Shown in pieces: positions 58,196 through 64,000 of a DNA stretch of 64,000 nt (positions are counted from its first letter, which is position 1; each line of letters starts with the position of its first letter). The notes below the pieces were generated by a model. It was given only the letters and a program-made list of their open reading frames with translations. It made no database searches and had not been told where the DNA came from. Origin of the DNA: JBAZOO01 sp041648735 (lineage in GTDB: Bacteria > Verrucomicrobiota > Lentisphaeria > Oligosphaerales > CAITYL01); contig JBAZOO010000017.1 in NCBI GenBank assembly GCA_041648735.1, positions 1 to 64,000 of the forward strand, given 5' to 3'. The translations under genes were made by a program, and so were the position numbers.

Positions 58196-58396
58196 CCGCC
58201 CCGGGCTGATCTCCCTCGGCACGGTGGCCGCGGAGCTGATCTACTTGCGGCGATGGCAATCTCGCAGTGGGTATTGGGTTAAGGGGTATGAAACGGGGGC
58301 GGAGTCAGATGGGCGGAGGAGATCTGTCCAGGTTTGGATTGCCGTTTCGATTCGCATTGAAACGCACTGCGCCGCCGTGGTTTGCTCGAGGCAAAA

Positions 58397-58740
58397 TCAT
58401 TCCTTGTCTTCGACGATCTGGATGGCGCTGGCGCCGGTCCAGGAGCCGCCCAGGGTGCCGTTCCACTGCACCGTGATATCGCCGGCGGTGTTGCCGGTGA
58501 AGACGACCAGGTTCGAGCCACCCGAAGCTTTGGCGGCCTCGATGGTCTTGGCGTCGGACTTGATGAAGCCGCCGCCAGTCCAGTTGTAGAAGTTCGTGCC
58601 GGTCGCATCCACTTTTCCCTTGGCACCTTTGGCCGCGGTGATGGTGACGCTGCCCTGCCCCCCGTTGCTGGGGGCGCCGGCGTAAGCGTACACCTTGTAA
58701 TGGGCGTAGGGGATGCCCTTGATGATGATGGTAGCCCTGC
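58397..58740 (-). pseudogene. C-terminal fragment of a secreted beta-sandwich protein
   Basis: The reverse frame reads ATIIIKGIPYAHYKVYAYAG, then GGQGSVTITAAKGAKGKVDA and ends TGASAIQIVEDKE. The IPYAHYKVYAY and AIQIV elements mark the C-terminal module found in large PVC secreted proteins. No start codon or signal peptide is present; the 5' part is lost next to the GH16 gene. Alternatively it is a small gene from ATG 58693 (98 aa). Confidence 0.55.
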
Positions 58741-58792
58741 TCTCGCCTGGCCGTTCGCCGGAGAAACGCCCGCCGCGCGATGCGGGGGGGGG

Positions 58793-60181
58793 TTATTTGC
58801 TCGGCGGCGGGGCCCAGACGCGCACCCAGTCCACATCCATGTGGGAGTTGGCGATCAGCCCACTGAGCGGCCAGAAGCCACCGTTATTGTATTCCAAGGT
58901 CATGTACATGGGTTTCGTCAGATAGCTGGTCGGCGTGTCGAACTCCCCGACCTGTTTTCCGTCCATGTAGAAGGCGCACTTGGTCGGCGTGGCCAGGAAG
59001 CCGTAGACGTGCCAGTTCAGCCACGGCTTGGAGACAAGGGGCCAGACATTGGCGTGCCCTTCCTTGGGGCCTTTGCCCCAGTTGCCGTTGCGCATCCCGA
59101 AGCCGCCGTCTTTGTCGGCATCGTAGGCGGCGCCGTAGTGTTCGAAGATATCGACCTCTTCATTCAGGCCCTCGTTTTCCCCGCCTATGGTGGTGTACAG
59201 ACACCACGACGGCCAGACCCCCACGCCGCCGGCGGGCAATTTGACCCGGGCCTCCCAATAGCCGTATTGCTGCATGAACCCCTTCCGGGTCGGATCAATC
59301 GAGAACAACGATCCGGCGTGCCAGTTGCCCCAGGCGCTTTCGTGGACGGTGATCCCCTCGGACGCGGTAACGGTCGTATCTCCGTTGTACCACTTCTCGT
59401 TGATATAGCCGTTGCGTTTTTTATCCCAGCCGACGGTTTCGGTCATCAAATAGTAGGTGTGGTTGCCCTTCAAGGTGACATTTCCCCCGACCACCGGTTC
59501 ATAAACCAAGCCGGCAGGTTGGTCTTTGAATTTGACGGTCGCCTTGGCCACGTCGTCGCCGCCGTCGGCGTCAAAGATGCGAACGCTGTAGGCGCCCACG
59601 TTGCCTTCAATGTTGTAACGCCCCAACTGGCTGACAGTCAGCCCGGCTGCCGGGGTAGTGAATTTCATGCCGACCCAGCCGGAGTTATTCCATACGAAAC
59701 GCTTGTCCGCTTTCTTCGCCTGGCCGACTTTGTCAACAGAAACAACCTCAGTGCCCGTGTCGGTTTTCATGCCCGCCGGGCCGCCGCAGCGGCTGCCCTG
59801 GACATCGGTCTTCATCTTGACGGAGAGCGTGTTGATCAGGATCCCATCCTTGATGACCATGGACTCCTCGTCATGGACCTGAAAGCCAATGTACTTGCCC
59901 GGAATGGAAGGTCTGGAAAACCACTTGGCCGATCCCTTGGGGCTCTTGTCCGTCCAGCTCACCGCGTCGAACTCGTCGGCGAACACCAGCTTGTAGCCCT
60001 TCAGATCAATGCCGCTGGGGGTCTGAACGGCGCCCGTACCGGCGGCCTCGAAGGCCTCGCTGGTGACTGCGGTTGCGCCTTCCATGGGCTGGGTGGTCGC
60101 CGGTTGATCGGCCGCCGGGGCCGCGGCGGCGATCAACATCAGACTGAGCGCCGTGAACAATGGGGTCGCCGATTTTTTCAT
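58793..60181 (-). CDS. Glycoside hydrolase family 16 enzyme, secreted
   Basis: The 462-residue protein has a signal peptide (KKSATPLFTALSLMLIAAAA) and the GH16 catalytic motif E-x-D-x-x-E in NEEVDIFEH (about residue 341-348). DLKGYKLVFADEFDAVSW starts the jelly-roll domain, and FYMDGKQVGEFDTP and MDVDWVRVWAP end it. GH16 members cut beta-1,3/1,4-glucans, agar, carrageenan or porphyran. A 100-residue insert at about 140-260 could shape substrate choice. GAGGAAT is a good Shine-Dalgarno. It is the only intact gene inside the repeat-bounded island. Confidence 0.87.
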   Translation of the reverse strand: MKKSATPLFTALSLMLIAAAAPAADQPATTQPMEGATAVTSEAFEAAGTGAVQTPSGIDLKGYKLVFADEFDAVSWTDKSPKGSAKWFSRPSIPGKYIGFQVHDEESMVIKDGILINTLSVKMKTDVQGSRCGGPAGMKTDTGTEVVSVDKVGQAKKADKRFVWNNSGWVGMKFTTPAAGLTVSQLGRYNIEGNVGAYSVRIFDADGGDDVAKATVKFKDQPAGLVYEPVVGGNVTLKGNHTYYLMTETVGWDKKRNGYINEKWYNGDTTVTASEGITVHESAWGNWHAGSLFSIDPTRKGFMQQYGYWEARVKLPAGGVGVWPSWCLYTTIGGENEGLNEEVDIFEHYGAAYDADKDGGFGMRNGNWGKGPKEGHANVWPLVSKPWLNWHVYGFLATPTKCAFYMDGKQVGEFDTPTSYLTKPMYMTLEYNNGGFWPLSGLIANSHMDVDWVRVWAPPPSK

Positions 60182-60316
60182 GAGCCATTCCTCTTTAACG
60201 AATTTACGAATTGGAACTTGTTGGTCCGTCATACCATTGTAATCTTAAATGTGTACGGGTAATTCTTCAAGGCGTTGAATTGGCTATTTACAGTTGAACA
60301 TCCGTCAGGGGAGTCC

Positions 60317-60490
60317 TCACGGCAATCCGATGCTTTGCCAGTTTCGAGCATAGACATATTTCAGGTGGGTGGCCGTATTGTTGCGCAACTGAGGGCCGGT
60401 CAGGCTTTCGGCGTGACCGGCGTAAAACGCCACGTTGGCGCGTCCATACCCGGTGGTTTTGATGCTGGTCCATCCCATCAACTGATAGGA
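60317..60490 (-). pseudogene. Fragment of an H-X9-DG-type pseudopilin
   Basis: The reverse frame reads SYQLMGWTSIKTTGYGRANV, AFYAGHAESLTGPQLRNNTA and THLKYVYARNWQSIGLP before a stop. AFYAGHAESLT corresponds to the usual F-A-D-G-H-V-x-S-L-T end of prepilin-type H-X9-DG proteins. The N-terminal part is missing. Confidence 0.55.
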
Positions 60491-60899
60491 ATTTTGATTT
60501 CAGGGGGCGGATCGGACGGGGGGAATACGGGGGGTGAGAGGGTGAAACTGACCCCGAAATCGGCGATTCCACCGGCGTGGCGGCGACGCCGGAGAGGGTT
60601 CCGGCGGGGGAATGGGTCGGCGTGGGGCTTTGGGTGAGGTTTGGCATCTTCCCGGCCGGTTTTCGGGCGTACGGTTGCGGTTCCCACAGGTGGCAATGCA
60701 TGGGGGGAACTGTATTATGCCGGAATCGGGGCGTCAAGCCCGTGACCAGAAAGTATTCACCACAGAGGTCTCAGGGGGCACGGAGGACGCCGCGGAGTGC
60801 GGTTCATGAATCGCCCAGGTCAGTCGTACTCCGGAAACGGCTGGCAGTCGTTGTCCGTGCTGGAGAAGAGGTCGGGGTGAGACCATTTTGGATTTTGGA
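60491..60899. other. Non-coding stretch inside the transposon island
   Basis: About 400 bases, AT-richer than the core, no supported gene. Frames here are open only by chance. Confidence 0.4.
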
Positions 60900-61125
60900 T
60901 TGGGGAAGGGGAAGGAAGGCAGGAGGGTTGCAGGGGTTGGCTTGCGCCCGCCGGTTCCCGTGGAGCGGGCGGCGGGGCGCGGGCTGGGGGTCGCGCCAGA
61001 GGCCGGTGTGGCGCAGGATCTTCTCGATGGCGGCGGCATGGGTGCGGGGGTTGAGGACGGCGATGAGTTTCATTTTTCCGCCGCATTTGGGGCAGTGGAG
61101 GCGCTTCCGGCTTTTGTGTGGGTTG
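60900..61125 (-). pseudogene. C-terminal fragment of an IS91-like transposase
   Basis: The reverse frame reads HCPKCGGKMKLIAVLNPRTH, AAAIEKILRHTGLWRDPQPA, the zinc-ribbon tail of IS91/IS801-type transposases. The catalytic HUH part is missing. It ends where the ISL3 remnant begins. Confidence 0.6.
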
Positions 61126-61128
61126 AAA

Positions 61129-61666
61129 TCATGGGGTTGATGGATATAGGTCGAGACCGCCACAATGGAAAAGGATGGCGGTGCGGAACTTCTCTTTGCT
61201 GCGGAAGCCAAAGGCATCGCGCTTGATCTTCCCGGTCTTGCTGTTGAGGCCTTCGGTGCAGGCGTTGGTGATTTTTGCCGTGATGGCGTTGGCAATGCCC
61301 CGCCAGTGGTTCTTGAGGGTGTGCGCGGCCCTGCGCATCGGCGCCAGCCGGGAATGGGTGGCCCACCAATGCCATTTCTTGAAGAAGGCAGCCGCCGCTT
61401 CCGCGGTTGGGCACCGCCAGATCTCCCGGAAGTCCTCCTTGATGGCCCAGGCCCGGCCGGTCTTGACGGCGGCCTCCTTGAGCTGCTGGAACGGCGCGGC
61501 GCGGTGGTCCGGGACGTTCTCTTCGTTGTAGAGGAGCCACATCCCGCACCTGCCCCTCCTTCAGGTCGGCAATGATGGTGAAACACTGGTGCCGCGCAAA
61601 CCCGCTTTTCTCGTCAATGCCCAGCGCTTCAGGAAGTTCCGGGCGGCGGCGCGCCAGCCCGCGCTC
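61129..61666 (-). pseudogene. ISL3-family transposase, truncated and frameshifted
   Basis: From 61666 the reverse frame reads EALGIDEKSGFARHQCFTII, ADLKEGQVRD, then the reading shifts to MWLLYNEENVPDHRAAPFQQ, LKEAAVKTGRAWAIKEDFRE and ends GFRSKEKFRTAILFHCGGLDLYP, the typical ISL3 C-terminus. The N-terminal third is cut off exactly at the creD repeat boundary (61667). Confidence 0.8.
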
Positions 61667-62175
61667 GCCGGCCCGACCGTGACCTGCTGAAACAGAGCCT
61701 GTTCGGCGTCGAGCTGATCTCGCCGGTGGACCACTACCGCCTCGTCGAACGCGCCATCAAATACGGCATCCTCTTCGTCGTCCTCGCCTTCACCGCCTTC
61801 TTCCTCTTCGAAGTCCTGACGAAACGGCGGATCCACCCGTTCCAGTACACCCTCGTCGGCGTGGCGCTGTGCCTGTTCTACCTCGCCCTCCTGGCCCTCT
61901 CCGAAGTGGTCGGCTTCGGCCCGGCCTACCTGGCCGGCGCGGCGGTGGCCACGCTGCTGGTCGGCTTCTACTGCGCCGGCTTCCTCGGGGGCGCCGGCCG
62001 CGGCCTGCTGGTCAGCGCCGGCCTGGCCGCCGTCTACGGCTTCCTCTACATCGTCCTCATGCTCCAGGACTACTCGCTGGTGGCCGGCACCGTCGGCCTC
62101 TTCGCCGTGCTCTTCCTCCTGATGCTCGCCACCCGCCGCGTTGACTGGTACGCCCGCGACCAGGAAAAGGGCTGA
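61667..62175 (+). pseudogene. Duplicated 3' fragment of creD
   Basis: The frame repeats the last 169 codons of creD without change, including the membrane block. No start or promoter of its own; an internal ATG at 61726 would give 149 residues. Part of the 578-bp direct repeat. Confidence 0.9.
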
Positions 62176-62244
62176 CCCCGGCCAGCCTTGCGGAGTCCGC
62201 ACATTCCCCCGCGGACTCCGCAAAGCCCAAAAAAAATCCCAGCC
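61667..62244. repeat. 578-bp direct repeat, copy 2
   Basis: Identical to 56521-57098. Its right flank holds the complete terminator stem that copy 1 lacks, so this side looks ancestral and the full creD's left side looks ancestral; the 4568 bp between are inserted. Confidence 0.95.
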
Positions 62245-62262
62245 CGGAAAGGGGGCTGGGAT
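62229..62262 (-). terminator. Intrinsic terminator of tRNA-Lys
   Basis: ATCCCAGCCC (62236-62245)/GGGCTGGGAT (62253-62262), a perfect 10-bp stem with a seven-base loop; on the reverse strand it is followed by eight Ts. In copy 1 of the creD repeat only the left arm remains. Confidence 0.88.
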
Positions 62263-62278
62263 GGCGTGGGTGGAAAAA

Positions 62279-62354
62279 TGGTGGATCTGCTCGGACTCGA
62301 ACCGAGGACCCAGTGATTAAGAGTCACTTGCTCTACCAACTGAGCTACAGATCC
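62279..62354 (-). tRNA. tRNA-Lys (CTT), CCA encoded
   Basis: Cloverleaf: acceptor GGATCTG/CAGATCC, D arm GCTC...GAGC, anticodon stem AGTGA/TCACT with loop CTCTTAA (CTT), T arm CTCGG TTCGAGT CCGAG, discriminator A and encoded CCA (62281-62279). Confidence 0.96.
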
Positions 62355-62448
62355 ACGCAGGTGTTCCGCTTTCGCAAAACGGTTGCTACTATGGCACGGA
62401 ACCGCCGTTTTTCAACCGTTGCCGCCCGCTTTTTTTTTCGGGCCGGCG

Positions 62449-63162
62449 TCACCAGTGCAGGATCCGGGCGACATTGGGCACGAGCGGCGTGACCAGTTGC
62501 TTGATCGCCTGGGCGTATTCCCGGATCTCGGCCTGGGCGTGGGCGGAGTCGCGCAACTTCAGGAAATGGATGAGGTTGCCCAGGTCAACCGTGGCCCAGA
62601 AGGTCGTCATCAGGTTTTGCGGGAGCACGCCGCGGGCCTGTTCGCGGCAGACGCCCATGGCCAGGAGCCGCTCGTACAGCTCCAGCCCGGCCCGGTGGTG
62701 GTCGGCGATCAGGCGGCGGCAGCCCTCCTGGTCCAGGTCGGCGCTCACCACCGACGCCTGGCGGTTGTCCGGCGCCTGGGCCCGCAGCCGTTCCGGCGTG
62801 TAGAAGCTGATCTCCTCCTCGGTGTAGCGGCGGGAGATCTCGTTGTAGGACCAGGTCCGGTGGCGGTGCCACTGGGAGCGGACAAACAGCGGGCAATGCA
62901 CGGAGAAGGTGAAGAGGACATGCTCCAACGGGCTGGTGTGCCGGTTGGCGACCAGGTACTCCAGGAGCTGCACGTCCCGTTCGTTCATGCTCTCGCGGAT
63001 CTTGCCGAAGGAGACGCGCGCGGCGTTGACGGCCGTGGTCTCCGTCCCCATGTGGTCGAGCAGCCCGACCCAGCCCTGGCCGTCAAGCACCTTCACGTGG
63101 GCGGGCGGCGGGACGTTGGCGGTCTGCAGGGTGGAGGCGGGGGTGGGGGTGGCGTCCGGCAT
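62449..63162 (-). CDS. thyX: FAD-dependent thymidylate synthase
   Basis: The 237-residue enzyme makes dTMP from dUMP using methylene-THF, FAD and NADPH. The ThyX motif RHRxxSxNExSxRY is present as RHRTWSYNEISRRY. Others are AARVSFGK, HTSPLEHVLFTF and LPQNLMTTFWATVDLGNLIHFLKLR. The ATG at 63162 has GGAG at eight bases; a GTG at 63177 and ATG at 63171 are in frame. It follows the acyl carrier protein gene on the same strand. Confidence 0.95.
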   Translation of the reverse strand: MPDATPTPASTLQTANVPPPAHVKVLDGQGWVGLLDHMGTETTAVNAARVSFGKIRESMNERDVQLLEYLVANRHTSPLEHVLFTFSVHCPLFVRSQWHRHRTWSYNEISRRYTEEEISFYTPERLRAQAPDNRQASVVSADLDQEGCRRLIADHHRAGLELYERLLAMGVCREQARGVLPQNLMTTFWATVDLGNLIHFLKLRDSAHAQAEIREYAQAIKQLVTPLVPNVARILHW

Positions 63163-63199
63163 GGCGGTCATCTCCACTCGCGTTCCGGCCGGGGCCGGA

Positions 63200-63451
<252 letters not shown>

Positions 63452-63516
63452 GCGGCGCGCAACTCCTGGGTGGGTTGGGGACGGCTGGGCCAGCGACGGC
63501 GGCGGCCCGTTCAAAG

Positions 63517-64000
63517 TCAGGCAATATAGCGCCGGACGACCAGAACGGAATTGATGCCGAGCATGCCGAAGGAATTGTTCAGGATCGTCTCGACCCGGAC
63601 GCCGGCGCGCGGCCGGTTCAGCACCAGGTTGGGCAGGGCGCATTCGGGGTCGAGTTCGTCCACGTTGATGGTGGGATGGACGATCCCGTCCTGGAATGAC
63701 GGGAGGTTGCCGGCCAGCTCGAGGACGCCGGCGGCGCCCATGGCGTGGCCGATGTAGCTTTTGGTGTTGTTGAACCAGGTCTCCGGGCAGTCGTCGCCAA
63801 AGACCTGGTGGATGGCCTGGCATTCCTGGATGTCCCCCATCTTGGTGCCGGTGGCGTGGGTGCTGACCAGGTGGATGTCGCGCGGCGCCAGCCCGGCGCG
63901 GCGGATCGCGGCCGCGATGCACTGGGCCTGACGCTCGGGATTGGGCAGGACGAAGTCGGTGGCGTCGGACATCACCGAGTAGCCGGCGAGTTCGCCGTAG
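63517..64000 (-). CDS. Beta-ketoacyl-ACP synthase, C-terminal part (runs off window)
   Basis: The frame reads GYSVMSDATDFVLPNPE and on to STHATGTKMGD (catalytic His), NTKSYIGHAMGAAGVLE (Lys and second His) and NNSFGMLGINSVLVVRR, the FabF/KAS-II end. The catalytic Cys part is outside the window. It pairs with the ACP gene 65 bp downstream. Confidence 0.9.
   Translation of the reverse strand, partial: YGELAGYSVMSDATDFVLPNPERQAQCIAAAIRRAGLAPRDIHLVSTHATGTKMGDIQECQAIHQVFGDDCPETWFNNTKSYIGHAMGAAGVLELAGNLPSFQDGIVHPTINVDELDPECALPNLVLNRPRAGVRVETILNNSFGMLGINSVLVVRRYIA

Overview
The window is a GC-rich (roughly 70% by eye) bacterial chromosome segment. Gene content fits the PVC superphylum, most likely a Lentisphaerota/Verrucomicrobiota-type anaerobe: a sulfatase without signal peptide, Gfo/Idh/MocA and xanthan-lyase-like FAD oxidoreductases, a URO-D family methyltransferase, DUF4190/H-X9-DG pilin-like proteins, corrinoid-type proteins and ThyX. 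This assignment is an inference from gene families; no rRNA is present. Three tRNAs (Gly-GCC, Arg-CCG, Lys-CTT) all carry an encoded CCA.

Layout. 1-10 kb: histone-H1-like partial gene, uvrC, azoR, an unusual protein with three QueG-like repeats behind an IclR regulator, dxr, araB, an orphan TIGR03915-family gene and tRNA-Gly. 10-17.5 kb: recO, purM, a regulator-sulfatase pair, a Gfo/Idh oxidoreductase, a structured ncRNA with its own promoter and terminator, and der. 17.5-22.5 kb: a three-gene operon joining a PTS-EIIA/opine-dehydrogenase fusion, a B12-dependent mutase-like protein and an asparagine-synthetase-like ligase whose glutaminase site is lost. This is the best candidate for an undescribed pathway. 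22.8-29 kb: binding protein/histidine kinase/response regulator operon, a pseudouridine synthase, a lipoprotein and a Cas4-like nuclease. 29-31 kb: a lower-GC toxin-antitoxin patch in which two genes are broken by single-base deletions. 31.5-47.5 kb: membrane spermidine-synthase-like protein, FAD oxidoreductase/URO-D pair with a divergent AraC regulator, enolase and a DUF4190 gene that share a perfect 54-bp 5' duplication, cysE, dtd, an Xre-RES toxin-antitoxin pair, a NYN-LOTUS protein, metallophosphoesterase, HNH nuclease, RdgB, PHP phosphoesterase and rpsT. 47.8-55 kb: an operon of prenyltransferase-repeat protein, membrane hydrolase-like protein and DegT aminotransferase, then tRNA-Arg, a TolQ/TolR/TonB-like operon and a DUF362 ferredoxin.

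55-62.3 kb: creD preceded by a decayed winged-helix regulator. The last 578 bp of the creD locus occur twice as direct repeats (56521-57098 and 61667-62244) around 4.57 kb of transposon debris: IS4, IS91-like and ISL3 remnants, a SWIM-protein pseudogene and an intact GH16 glycoside hydrolase. The window ends with tRNA-Lys, thyX, an acyl carrier protein and the C-terminal part of a ketosynthase.

A 13-bp palindrome, TGCGGA[C/G]TCCGCA, recurs at least seven times at unrelated places, mostly inside genes, and is not explained by any annotated feature. Several transcripts appear leaderless (recO and the Cas4-like nuclease have a -10 box ending 7-9 bases before the ATG).
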